Assembly: GCA_030068075.1 (NCBI GenBank)
Contig: CM057842.1
Coordinates: forward strand, 44,106,659-44,170,658
Length of the DNA stretch: 64,000 bases
Direction of reading: 5' to 3'
Origin: Paguma larvata
Taxonomy: Eukaryota; Chordata; Mammalia; Carnivora; Viverridae
The translations under genes and the position numbers were made by a program. Of the stretch, positions 54,205-64,000 are shown one piece after another. Positions within the stretch are counted from its first letter, which is position 1. Every line of letters starts with the position of its first letter. A model generated the notes under the pieces. It was not told the DNA's origin. It worked only from the letters and a program-made list of their open reading frames with translations, and made no database searches.

Positions 54205-54680
54205 GCATAGCAACCTATATGAGCTTCCTGGGGCTGCCACATCGAAGTATTTACAAACCAGGTGGCTTGAAATAATGACAATTTACTGTCTCTCAGTTCT
54301 GAAGGTTACAGGTCTGAAATCAAGGTGTCAGCAAGGTTATGCTCCCTCTGAAACCTGTAATGGAATCTTCCTTGACTCTTTGTAGCTTGTGGTGCTTTGC
54401 TGGAAAGCTTTAGCAGTTTTTGGTTTATGGCTGCATCACTCCCATCTCTGCCCTCATGGTCACATGACATTCTTCCCACCTGTCTCACATAGCCATCTTC
54501 TTACAAGGACCCCAGTCCTACTGGACTGGGTAACCTATTGGAATGGACAAGGCCCACCCTACACCACTATGACTTCATCTTAATGGACTTTATTTCCAAA
54601 TAAAATCACGTTCTGAGGTGCTGGGGCTAGAACTTCAACATAATCATTTTAAGATGGGGACACAATTCAATCCATAAAAC
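54205..54680 (-). mobile_element. MLT1-like MaLR LTR, antisense
   Basis: 'gagcttcctggggctgccac', 'accaggtggcttgaaataat', 'gaaatcaaggtgtcagcaag', 'cttcttacaaggaccccagt', 'tttccaaataaaatcacgtt', ending 'acacaattcaatccataaaa'. Confidence 0.85.
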
Positions 54681-54764
54681 AACCTTATGAGTAAGATTTT
54701 CTGGAGGTATTATTATTAACAGGTTGAAACAGTGTTTCTGAAATTTCTCCATCTATAGTCCAAC

Positions 54765-54850
54765 CTCCTCATTCTGTGCATAAGAAAACAGAATCAAAAA
54801 AATGAAATTACTTCCTCAATGTCACAAGGCAGTGACAGATGTAAAGGTAA
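54765..54850 (-). repeat. MIR SINE fragment
   Basis: 'tgcataagaaaacagaatca' and 'cctcaatgtcacaaggcagt' resemble the antisense MIR core. Confidence 0.45.
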
Positions 54851-55269
54851 CAAATGGGAAGCAGCAGGGTTATCTGGTTTAGTGAAGGTCATCTCAGTGA
54901 TCCCCCTTTGCTGATTCAGCAAGTCTGTAGCCTTCAAATATATCCCTTCCAAGTGTCATGCCTGGTGAAAGAAGATGAGCATTCTAGATAGAGGAGAGCA
55001 GGTGGTCAGAAGAGAGGTTCATAAGTAGTTATCCTCCCCTTCTTGGAACTGACCATAGACAAGTCTCATGGCTAGCCCACAGCTCTGGACATATTTGCTT
55101 CTACCTCTCACCATGTATTTCCCAGGGACTCACAGCACATGACTGCTTTTCAGTGGTGCTACTGTGATACCAAACCACTACCTAGGGATCAGACATGCTC
55201 TCCTCACAAATGAACTATTTCTGACCTAGGTGCTAACTTGATACTGTTACTTAATAATCCATCATTTTC
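54851..55269. other. Unassigned sequence
   Basis: No gene or family recognised. Confidence 0.35.
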
Positions 55270-55450
55270 TTTGCATTTTCAGTCCATTATTTCTGCACAT
55301 ATAATCTGCTTCTCACTACATCTCTGAGATAGAGGCAGAGCAATTATTATTTGAAAAATGGGAAAATGAAGATCAAAGAGGCTACAAGGAATGTACAAAT
55401 TTAGAGTATAATTTGTGTGCTGGACTACAATCCTAGAATCTCCCAACCTA
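55270..55450 (-). repeat. Possible MIR fragment
   Basis: 'tctctgagatagaggcagag' and 'aaaaatgggaaaatgaagat' are MIR-like in antisense. Confidence 0.4.
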
Positions 55451-56599
55451 CAGAGTCCCATTGCCCTCCCCTATCTACTGTGATAAGACCTTGGAGATTG
55501 GGGAAAGGAAGAGTCATAAGATTTCAGAGCTGAAAGGAAATTAATCTTATGAAGTAGTACAGAAGAGAGAGTGGAGGACAAACAATTCATAGGAGGTACG
55601 CTAAAACATCAAGTAATTGTCACTGCCTCTATGTGATCTGTGTCAGTTAATAATTTCACCTTTCTAGTGTAAGAGAAATATTAAATATTCACAAGCTTAG
55701 GAAATAATACAACACCTATAAAATGCTTCAAATGAAAAGTCAAGATTTACCACACTCACTGGCTCTGAAATAATTTGGAAGCCCTGCAATCACCTTTTCT
55801 TTTCTGTAGGTTAAAAGGTGATTTAAAAAAAAACTGCCATCCTCCATAAAATTAGTCTCTACCAAATCCATTTCCAAAACAATCAATAATAATACATTAA
55901 AAAAAGAATGTCTAAGAAATAATAAAGACTGATAAAACGAATCAAGTCAGAGAAAACTCAAGCATGACCTTTTCAGCAATCCCATTTGTTCGGCTGGCAC
56001 TTTGTATGATAAATAACTTTTAAATAAATGAATTCAGGCCAAAAGTGATAAGGAAAAAAAACAGTATATGAATGCAATTTCAATGCAGATCCTTACTATG
56101 GCTTTAAAAACAATCACACCTTCACTTGAAACAACGGAGCTTCAATTTAAGCCATTTACCATATAAATGATAAAATATTTTGAAATGTCAGTGCTGGGTT
56201 CAGAAATCATCAAAAGAAACATTAGATTACTAGAAACTGAAAAACTTGCTGACTGCAGCAAAAATGCTATGATAATCTACTATCTTGTCAAATTATATAA
56301 CTCTCTCTGGCATTAGTATCCCATCCCCTGAAACCTGTCCGAATGCTGCAGTAAACAGTAAAACTATTTTATTCAGGTGTATGTTTGCCTGTTTTTAAAG
56401 ACTTCTTTCCCCTCTGCTCTCCATTTATCTGTCATAATCTTTTAGAATCAAGAACATGTTTGTCTCCAATATTATGTAATATTTATGAGACACTCACAGT
56501 GTGCTCAATGCGGATAACATGCTGAAGGTCTGTCGTCTCTATACCCAACCTTCGTGACCCTGAATCCCAGAGAAATCAATCAATAAACAACAACATCAA
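55451..56599. other. Unassigned AT-rich sequence, candidate conserved non-coding DNA
   Basis: About 1.1 kb with no recognised repeat or gene. 55850-56340 is unique-looking, AT-rich and rich in TAAT/ATAAAT cores. Confidence 0.3.
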
Positions 56600-56815
56600 T
56601 AATAAAACCTCTTAACAGGTATTGAGCTTTAGTTCTGTGCCAGGTACTATGCTAAGGGCTCTAAGCACAGTTTCATCTGCAAAACAAACATGTGACATAT
56701 TATAATTATCTCCATTTCACACAGAAGAAAACCAAGACTCAGAAAGATTAGGGAACATTCTCAAGACCACGCAACTGATATATACCAAGGTCTTTCCAAC
56801 TCCAACATTTTAAGA
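56600..56815 (-). repeat. MIR SINE
   Basis: 'taacaggtattgagctttag', 'tgtgccaggtactatgctaa', 'attatctccatttcacacag', 'actcagaaagattagggaac'. Confidence 0.8.
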
Positions 56816-57197
56816 ACAGCAGTTAACTCACACACTGCACAGTCTCACCAGCTTACCCTTCCTCAGTGGGGGCTGATACAATAGATATTGCAGTACAGTG
56901 AAGATATCCTTTCTTTATTTAGTATGTTGTGGACACTCCTCTAATGAACCAAATCACTACACACAGCAAAAAAGACTTATGGAACGGTTGAAAAGTGCTG
57001 TGGTACAGATATATTATAGCAGAAATATAATGAAGTGGAAAACATGAAAAGGAAAAAAGTAGAATGTAAGACAACTAATGTGCAAAATAATGTTACCCTC
57101 TCCTGTTTACTATATTCTAGGTATTTTCTGAATTATTTTTCTGTATTAATTCTTTGACTCCCTCACAACAGCCCTATTTATTTGTATATATTAGGTG
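56816..57197. other. Unassigned sequence
   Basis: No gene or family recognised. Confidence 0.35.
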
Positions 57198-57850
57198 TAT
57201 TTGTTTTCTATGGCTGCTGTAGCAAATTTCTACAAAGTTGGCAGGTTAAAACAACACAAATTTAATTTTTTTATTGATATAAGTGGCTTTATTTATTTTT
57301 AATTCCAGTATAGTTAACATACAGTGTTATATTAGTTTCAACAGACATTTATTACCTTATATTTCTATAGTTCAGAAATCTGAAGCAGTTTCAATAGGCT
57401 AAAATCAAGGTGTTGGCAAGTTTTGATTCCTTTCTGGAGGCTCCAAGGAAGAACCTGTTTCTTTGATCTTTCCAGCCTCTAGAGGATGCCTACATTGTTT
57501 AGCTCTTGAACCTCTTCCTTCATCTTTAAAGTCAACAATATCTGTCCATGTCTTCCTCACGCCGCTATTCCTCTGGTCAATTTTCTCAGACTACATCTCA
57601 CTCGTGGCTCTCTCACTTCCTTTCGCCTGACCGTCCATCCTTTGTGGACCCCTAGATTCGCCGGAACAAGGATCCCGGCAAAGGACACTTACAATTACGC
57701 TGGGTCCATCCAGATAATCTAGGATACTGTAATTTATGGTCAGCTGATTAGCAATCTCAATTCCCCTGGCCCTATTACCTAACACAACCACAGGTCCTGG
57801 GAATTGGGATATAGACATCTTTGGGGAGTTATTATTCTGCCCACCATAGT
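57198..57850 (-). mobile_element. MLT1-like MaLR LTR, antisense, with an L1 scrap inside
   Basis: 'tgttttctatggctgctgta', 'gctaaaatcaaggtgttggc', 'agcctctagaggatgcctac', 'ggtcagctgattagcaatct', 'tagacatctttggggagtta', ending 'attattctgcccaccata'. Interrupted by the L1 fragment at 57261-57342. Confidence 0.9.
57261..57342 (-). mobile_element. Very short L1 3' end inside an MLT1
   Basis: 'ttattgatataagtggcttt' region, then 'aattccagtatagttaacat' and 'cagtgttatattagtttca', the antisense carnivore L1 3' terminus. About 80 bases only. Confidence 0.8.
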
Positions 57851-58184
57851 TGGCCTTCTGACCCCCAAAGATTCATATCCATCGCAAGCCTTTACACCTA
57901 GTAACTCTCACTGTCTGAATTTTTCTGTTGGAACTACTGTTATCAAAACTTAGGAGCCAAAGAGATTAATAAAGTGCCAAAAATGGAGCTGAGGAACTAA
58001 ATGCAAGGCCTGAAGACCGCTTATTATACATCCTTGCCTCCTCCTCATCACTCACTGCATAAAGCACGATTCAAGGGAGGACAGGTGACTCATAATGAGA
58101 AGCTCAGATTTGATGAAAACCATAGGAGGATCTAAGAAAAGCAAATGACATAGGTAAATCAAAACTGAACTCGTAGGCTTGTGT
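57851..58184. other. Unassigned sequence
   Basis: No gene or family recognised. Confidence 0.35.
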
Positions 58185-58385
58185 GGAATTGAAGAAAGAG
58201 TACAGAGAAGCAAGTTCAAGTCCCATCTTCAACATTTACAGCTCTAACACCTTGGAATGGTCTAATCATCCCCCTGGCCCTCAGTTTCCATATCTATAAA
58301 ATAGAAATGAAAATAATGCCCATGTGCTTCACAAAGTTGTTATGAGGAATAAGGCACATGGTTTGGAAACTATAAAAACCCGTAA
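58185..58385 (+). repeat. MIR SINE
   Basis: 'caagttcaagtcccatcttc', 'ggccctcagtttccatatct', 'aaagttgttatgaggaataa' in MIR sense order. Confidence 0.75.
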
Positions 58386-58704
58386 CTGGGAATGAAGGAG
58401 GAACTTATCAGTAAAACAGCAGCTAAAATGGTCCAGACAGGTAAAGGTAGAAGGTGCAGATAGGTGGAAGGTAGGCTGGCATTTGAGTAGCTAAGGAGAA
58501 TAGAAGATTTTTAAAGATCTCAACACTGAAGCTTCAAGAATTTAACGAACTCTTCTGCAATAAATGGTGGAGTTTCAACCCTCTCGCTCTAAACTCTGTA
58601 CTCTTTTCTCTATCTACATTGTCTTATGAAACCAGACATTCAAGGATTTGAGAGAATGATTAGGAGCAGGGATCAGAAGCCTGGATGTATGAATCAACAA
58701 TTAT
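58386..58704. other. Unassigned sequence
   Basis: No gene or family recognised. Confidence 0.35.
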
Positions 58705-58930
58705 AACTGAGAGTTTTGTCTGTGCTGAACACTGTTCTAAGCACTTTATATATAATAACTTACTAAATCCCCCCAACATCCAGGTAAGGTAATTGTCCCC
58801 ATTTTTATAAATGAAGAAACTGAGGCATCAAGAGGTTAAATGCAACATGAGGATTATACACATAGTAAATGTATAAGCTAAGATTTGAATCCAGGCAGTA
58901 TGGCACCAGAATCTGTGTCCATAATGACCA
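58705..58930 (-). repeat. MIR SINE
   Basis: 'gctgaacactgttctaagca', 'cccccaacatccaggtaagg', 'aaatgaagaaactgaggcat', 'taagatttgaatccaggcag': well-preserved antisense MIR. Confidence 0.85.
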
Positions 58931-59419
58931 GGATATAGGATACACTGACCCCAAGCAGGTGTGCACAAATATTCTACCACACTATCCTGCCATCTCCTTA
59001 AACACTGCCCACACCCTTACACCCATTATACAGGGTCATGTACATAACAAATGCTTGTTATGTATTTATTAAGTTTGGAAAATACCTTGGAATGCAGTAC
59101 TATTTAGGCTTATGATTAGGGATGAAGAATAAGAAGCAGACATTCTGGGTGACTGACTGGATATGGCAAACCTAGGAGAGACATGGCCAAAAGGTTCCCA
59201 AATTAAGGGAACTAGCTGGGTCCTCCTAGATCAAGAAGAAATTCTGTTGAAAGAAGTCTGGGAAGGTAAGAGGGAAATCAGGTAAGAGAAATGTGGATCT
59301 AGGGAAGCCATTTGGTGACCACATAGGTAATAAGTTCCTCACAATAATATGTTGACCAGTATCTGTAATTATGCCAAAAAAAATCAAAGATGAAGAAAAA
59401 AGTTAGCATTATTAGAAAT
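58931..59419. other. Unassigned sequence
   Basis: Possibly diverged antisense L2 ('ggagagacatggccaaaagg' region) but not callable. Confidence 0.3.
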
Positions 59420-59653
59420 AAACTAAGATAAGGGTGCCTGGGTGGCTCAGCTGGTTAAGCATCGAACTCTTGATTTCTACTCAGGTCATGATCTAAAGGT
59501 TCGTGAGATCGAATCCCCAGTCGAGCTCCATGCTGATGGCACAGAACCTCCTTGGTATTCTCTCTCCCTCTGTCTCTGCCACTTCCCCTCCCTCTCTCTC
59601 AGAAATAAATAAATAAACTTAAAAAAAAAAAAGAAGAAAGAAACAAAGACAAG
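59420..59653 (+). mobile_element. CAN-SINE (felid type)
   Basis: Body about 59433-59640, head ggtgcctgggtggctcagct, tail AAATAAATAAATAAAC. Duplications aaactaagataag (59420-59432) and aaacaaagacaag (59641-59653). The minus-strand 79-codon frame is its antisense reading. Confidence 0.95.
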
Positions 59654-60519
59654 TATAGTTCCTTGAAGAGATTCTGGGAAAAGAAAAGTTTTCAAGACAT
59701 AGTCAAGAAAATACAAGCAAAACAATACTCAATAATTCTGCTAATCCAATACCCCTTTACCAAGATGGCCAGGTTTAGTTAATAGCTTTTATACTGCATT
59801 TAATTTTCAGTTTGTGAGATGTCAATCTGGAAGGCTTTGTTGGAAACCAATGAGGTGAGTGAGATTACTCTAGCAATTACCCTCAAATAATGGATTACTG
59901 CATTCAACAAACCTGTAAATAAAAAATGCCTTCCTTTTCATTAGAGGGAATAACTATAGAGAAAAGAGGGAATTTGGGACAACATATTGGAAAATAATCA
60001 CTTAAAATATATACTAAGCTTTCATGGGACAGGTTTCTAGAGACCTTTATAATAACCCCACAAATATACTTACATTAAAGTAATAAAAAGGCAGCACTAC
60101 TCTCTCCAGACAACCCCAGCTTTAGCATAAGACTTGTAGATGGACAGACAAATATCCTTGTTGCTCTAATAATACTTACTCAGTATGAGGGCTGCAGCCA
60201 GCTGAGAACCTAACACAACTTGGTTATTTGAATTTTCAGGAAGGCAGTGTATTTTCTCTCATGTGCTTCCCATTTCAGATGTCCCTTCTGTGTCAGTAGG
60301 AGGAGGAAAGGAAGGCCCTTAGAAATTGTAATTCTGGAAGTGAAAGCTTAAATCCTCCAGACAGACATTAATTTGTAAAGAATATCTGAAATTCCAACTC
60401 GATGACACCCAAGAAGATGGTGGGGATAGTTCTGTCTATGAACAAATACACAATCTCTGAAACCTCTACAGTTGTCTCCATGAAATAAAAAATAAATCTC
60501 ACATTCTACCCAAAAGTCA
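59654..60519. other. Unassigned sequence
   Basis: No gene or family recognised. Confidence 0.35.
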
Positions 60520-61170
60520 TTCTTTCATTTTATTCAACGAATTTGTATTCATCTTTTACTAGATGACTGACCCTGAGGATAAAGTCACAATGATGAACAA
60601 AAATGGAAATAATTTTTCCTTCATGGAGTTTGCTACATAGAGTGAAGACAGACATTCATGTAATAATTACACAAGCAAATGTAAAATGGAAACTGTTGTG
60701 ACTTTAAAAATATCCCTGTGAAAGTAACTTGGATACTTTTACAGTACTTTACCCCTGTAAAAGTAACCCTGAAAAATAAGGTGGAGGCCACTGGGGTATG
60801 GTGGAGGTAGGAGTGCTGGTTAAAGAGGAGTCTTCCTGGAAGCGGAAACAGCACCTTGGAAGGCCCTGTAGCAAGAGGGACCACAGTGTAGTCAAGGAAC
60901 TGAAAGAAGGTGAGAGTGCACAGAGTGCATGGGGGCTGTGGCATGAGTCAAGTCTAGAGAGACAGGCAGAGTTAAACTATGCTAAGTGGAAGATTTGGGC
61001 TCGCAATGGGAAGGCACTGAAGCAGAGGTGGATAGAGAAAGTGTAACAGATACCAGATTTGCATTTTGAAAAATCACCCTGGCTGATCTATGGTAAACAA
61101 ATGGGTGGAGACAAGAGATAAGGTCAGAAATAAAGTGGTGGCAGTAGAGTTGGAAATTAAGGGGTTTCTG
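60520..61170 (-). repeat. L2 LINE fragment
   Basis: Long antisense L2: 'ttcatggagtttgctacata', 'gtgaagacagacattcatgt', 'tcaaggaactgaaagaaggt', 'cgcaatgggaaggcactgaa', 'aaaatcaccctggctgatct'. Frames of 67-103 codons on both strands are readings of the decayed LINE. Confidence 0.8.
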
Positions 61171-61284
61171 AACTTACATGATATGTGTACAGAGTACCTG
61201 GACAAAACAATAAATGGCAGTCTCTTAATGTATATGATTGGCTTTGTCAGAAGAGGAATGTATGGTGAGTATCAAAGCATCAGT

Positions 61285-61855
61285 GTTGGTTAAGAGAACA
61301 GAATTTCAAGCCAGGCTTCCTGACATAGAATACTAAGAATACCATTGTGTACCCTTATAAGTTATGCAATCTACCCACCTCGGTTTTCTCCTCTGTAAAA
61401 TGGGGAGAATAATACTGATTCCACAATCCCTTCTCCAAAATCCTCAGAGTCAGACATGTTTTGAAATTTCACAACTTTTTGGATTTTGGAAAGGTATGAA
61501 GTTTTCCTAGGTATTGTGTAATACTTGCAGCAAAGTCTTGAGCAGTACCTCAAAACCAAACCATTGATATGTTTTGAAGCAAAATGTATCATAATTTACA
61601 CTACAGGGTATAAAGACTTATGTCACTCCAGATCAGGTGTTGCCACCAATGAGTTTGTACAAATGTTGCAAAAAATTATATGTTTTTTTCAGATTCTTTT
61701 GAAATTCAGAATTGCAGATAAGGGACTGTGGACCTGTAGTAACTTTCTTCTAGGGTTGTTATGAGGAATAAATGAATTATTATTTGTAAGCACCTGGCAA
61801 AGTGCCTGGTACAAAGCAAATGCTATAAAAGTTTTTATTTATGAAATAAATAAAG
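61285..61855 (+). repeat. MIR SINE split by a small DNA element
   Basis: Left: 'ggttttctcctctgtaaaat', 'tggggagaataatactgatt'. Right: 'agggttgttatgaggaataa', 'agtgcctggtacaaagcaaa'. A complete sense MIR apart from the insertion. Confidence 0.85.
61421..61731. mobile_element. Small non-autonomous DNA element (MITE-like), family not assigned
   Basis: About 311 bases with imperfect terminal inverted repeats: ccacaatcccttctccaaaa at the left and the reverse complement of gcagataagggactgtgg at the right. Internal 'ttttggattttggaaagg' fits Tigger-like MITEs. No coding capacity. Confidence 0.65.
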
Positions 61856-62424
61856 CTCTGGTGTACAAAACTACCTAGCTAGATGAATTCAGGAATTCCC
61901 AATCCATACAAAGCAGGACTGTCAAGGGTGACCTCTGAGGTTCCTCTAGTTTTCACGTTCCATAAGACCCCAAAATGTCTTGGGGAATGTCTGTTTCCAA
62001 ATGCTTTGTGGAAAAGGCAGGGGTGGACCCCAAGTCCAGTGCTGACCAGGTACAGAAAATGCCATAACAATTTTACACCCTGCCCTCCCACCTCTTTAAT
62101 CCCCATGGGCAGTTCAGTTACACCCAGACTTCATTTTGGATTCACCTCTTCTCCAATACTACATCTCACCCCCATTCTCCAAGATCTCAGACTGTACGGC
62201 TCCGCCCCCACCCTGTTCCAACACAACATAGCACTACTGCCACAGGTTCAGTCATGAACGTAAGGTCCATAATCACCAATGTGAATCATCAAGCTTCCGG
62301 AAAGAAGTAACTCCTAGGCCAAGTACAATCTTTGCCTAGAAAATGGAAGCCAACAATTATTTTCACTCTGCTTCCCTTCAAGTGTATTTGGGAAAGGGTC
62401 AAAATCAGTATCAAGGAGTCTAGG
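61856..62424. other. Unassigned sequence
   Basis: Overlapping frames on both strands (75 and 124 codons) without a recognisable domain or splice context. I do not support a gene here. Confidence 0.35.
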
Positions 62425-62590
62425 TAAATGACTTTGGATGAGTTGGAAACTTAACTGCCCAAACCTTGGTCCTCTTACATGTAATATTAGGAAAATTAGA
62501 GTAGAACCTATTCTACTGTCTTCATACAGGTGCTATAAGGGTCAAACAAGGTGATACAAGTAAAAGCTACCTTACAGCATACAGCTTATT
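62425..62590 (+). repeat. MIR SINE
   Basis: 'ggtcctcttacatgtaatat', 'ataagggtcaaacaaggtga' in MIR sense order; diverged. Confidence 0.55.
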
Positions 62591-62704
62591 GGTAATACCA
62601 TCAGTTGCCTTATAATTGAAATATTTTCTGCATGGGAAAGATGTCCTGGTAATTGATAGTTCCCTAAGAAAAATTAAAATCTTCATTTTCAATGTTTCAT
62701 TAAA

Positions 62705-62830
62705 GAAGAAAACATTTGTTGAGGGCTGGCCATATGTCAGGCACTATTCTAGACACTTTACATGCGTTATTTAGTCAGAAGACTTACTTCCATGGACAGT
62801 ATTATCACGTGCCTTATTCAGTTACTGTTT
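62705..62830 (-). repeat. MIR SINE fragment
   Basis: 'ggctggccatatgtcaggca' and 'tattctagacactttacatg' match antisense MIR. Confidence 0.65.
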
Positions 62831-62914
62831 CTTAGTCATTATTTCAAGGAGAATACAGTTTGATGAAAGTCAAATTCATTTATGAGAGACTGTCAGCTTA
62901 GAAATAATAACCCC

Positions 62915-63115
62915 TTAAATCAGTACAGCACTTGACATTTTGTAAAGAGCTTATTCAGTCACTGTTGCACTTGATTGCCCCAACAAGATACAATTATTAG
63001 CCCCATGTGACAGAGAAAGAAACTGAGGCTGAGCTAACAACTTGACAAGTGAGGAACCCAGAAATCAAACCCAGGACTAAATGTCTCTGGGATGCATGCT
63101 CTCAACTGCTGGTCC
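62915..63115 (-). repeat. MIR SINE
   Basis: 'agccccatgtgacagagaaa', 'gaaactgaggctgagctaac' and 'aatcaaacccaggactaaat' match antisense MIR. Confidence 0.65.
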
Positions 63116-63885
63116 CTAGACCATATTTGCAGTGCTGCCTGAGAAGGACTGCTACAGCAAGATTTTTAATGAACAAATGCTAAATTTCTTTGTTAAGATC
63201 ATTTCTACAAACTATTTCATTTGGAAGGACAATAAAACAGCATGAGATACAACAAAAGTAGTTTCATTAAACCAGTACAGCAAATGCAAGCATAAAGAAA
63301 GAAAGAAACACCCTAATGGTCACTTGCCACATGAAAATGAAAAAGGGAGGTTTTTGCCATGATGCAGTTCTCTGCCCCCTCCTTCAAGGTCCTCCAAATA
63401 ACTCTGACTTATGTATGGTATGTAAAGTTCTAAAGCAGAAGGAAAATCAACCTCTGTTTGCCTCATCGAACCATTTCCCTTCTTGTGTCAGGAGGTAGAG
63501 AGGAAAGCCACAATGCAGACTAAATAGGTTCTTCCATATTTCAAAATGCTTTTTTCCATTGCTTTTTCTCTTTTTCTCTACAATGAAACAGAAAAGCAAT
63601 TACCACTCCGTCTGCTCATCTTGATACTCATGCTTCACTGAGCTAGAAAGAAGAGGAAATGGGAATGGGGAATCTAAAACCAAAGACCTAGAGCCAGAAG
63701 AAAATGAACAAAGTTTTTAACTGAATGAGATTTGCATGGAAATCTGCAGTTAAAGTTTCTATCTACTCCAATTTGGAGAAAAACCTAATTGCATCTGATT
63801 AAGGCAAAACAGGTATGGATGTATTTTTTTTCTCAGTAATAATTTTAAGAGTCTGGAAGTCTAATGTTAAGTATACCTTGCTCAT
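63116..63885. other. Unassigned sequence, candidate conserved non-coding DNA at 63540-63830
   Basis: No gene or family recognised. Around 63540-63830 there is an octamer ATTTGCAT (63730-63737) and A/T-rich unique sequence. Confidence 0.3.
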
Positions 63886-63960
63886 ATAGTGATTTATACT
63901 TTACAAAGAACTTTCACATACATTATCTCATTTATTTCCTAACACAGTACTAATTCTTTA
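63886..63960 (-). repeat. MIR-like fragment
   Basis: 'tttcacatacattatctcat' and 'ttatttcctaacacagtact' resemble an antisense MIR; cut by the window end. Confidence 0.5.
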
Positions 63961-64000
63961 ACCAATCATTTGAATTTAGAATTTAAAAGGCTTGCGAGTA

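Noticed and set aside
2133..57850. A retroviral provirus
   Set aside because: The MLT1-class LTRs are scattered, in both orientations and of different subtypes, with no gag, pol or env sequence between any pair.
6117..59640. SINE heads as functional tRNA genes
   Set aside because: The tRNA-Lys-like heads are parts of dispersed CAN-SINEs with CT tracts and A-rich tails; none folds as a full tRNA.
61883..62257. 124-codon plus-strand frame with an overlapping minus-strand frame
   Set aside because: Both strands are open, composition is unremarkable, and no family or splice structure is recognisable.

Overview
This window is vertebrate nuclear DNA from a carnivoran mammal, most likely a cat (Felidae). 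The main evidence is about 22 copies of a tRNA-Lys-derived CAN-SINE. The copies carry a GGCACCTGGGTGGCTCAG-type head, a CT-rich tract and an AAATAAATAAA tail. This is the felid SINEC_Fc style; the canid head GGGATCCCTGGGTGGC is absent. L1 3' ends of the type I associate with cats (2993-3241, 49850-50045) agree. Family names here come from recognising consensus sequences by eye, not from a database search, and most repeat boundaries are good to about 10-30 bases.

I found no intact protein-coding gene. Every open frame is short (175 codons at most), and the long ones are antisense or out-of-frame readings of LINEs, SINEs, LTRs or microsatellites. The window reads as intergenic or deep-intronic DNA: old, diverged MIR, L2 and MLT1/MaLR fragments and DNA transposons (MER5A, MER20, MER1-like hAT, Tigger1, MER44-like), overlaid by younger carnivore L1 and SINE insertions with target-site duplications (TSDs).

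The one clear gene-derived feature is a processed pseudogene of the ribosomal protein gene RPSA (laminin receptor/uS2) at about 15280-15942. It has 5' UTR, coding and 3' UTR homology and a poly(A) tail, but the start codon is GTG, about 370 nt of coding sequence is deleted, and it carries stops. A weaker tRNA-Ile-like relic lies at about 33941-34012.

Layout. 1-6100: L2/MLT1 fragments, AT, GATA, CA and TATC microsatellites, a small L1 3' end with perfect TSDs, and a MER20. 6100-15000: SINEs, many MIR/L2, a polypurine/G4 tract at 10184-10440, and a Tigger1 with TA duplications nested in an L2. 15000-20000: SINE, RPSA pseudogene, L2, and an old L1 with a MER44-like element and a SINE inside it. 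20176-22339: an L1 carrying three SINEs and a probable tail-only insertion. 22340-31000: MLT1, SINE-in-SINE, and a GGAA microsatellite inside a MIR. 31000-33640: a 2.3 kb antisense L1 inside a MER1-like element. 34000-47000: several MIRs split by SINEs or an LTR, MLT1s, and a candidate conserved non-coding block. 47000-64000: L2/MLT1/MIR, an L1 in an L2, an L1 scrap in an MLT1, a DNA element in a MIR, and long unassigned AT-rich stretches.

The window's interest is archaeological: nested insertions give a readable order of events. Several unique-looking stretches could be conserved regulatory DNA, which only cross-species alignment can settle. I see no evidence of a new multi-gene system.
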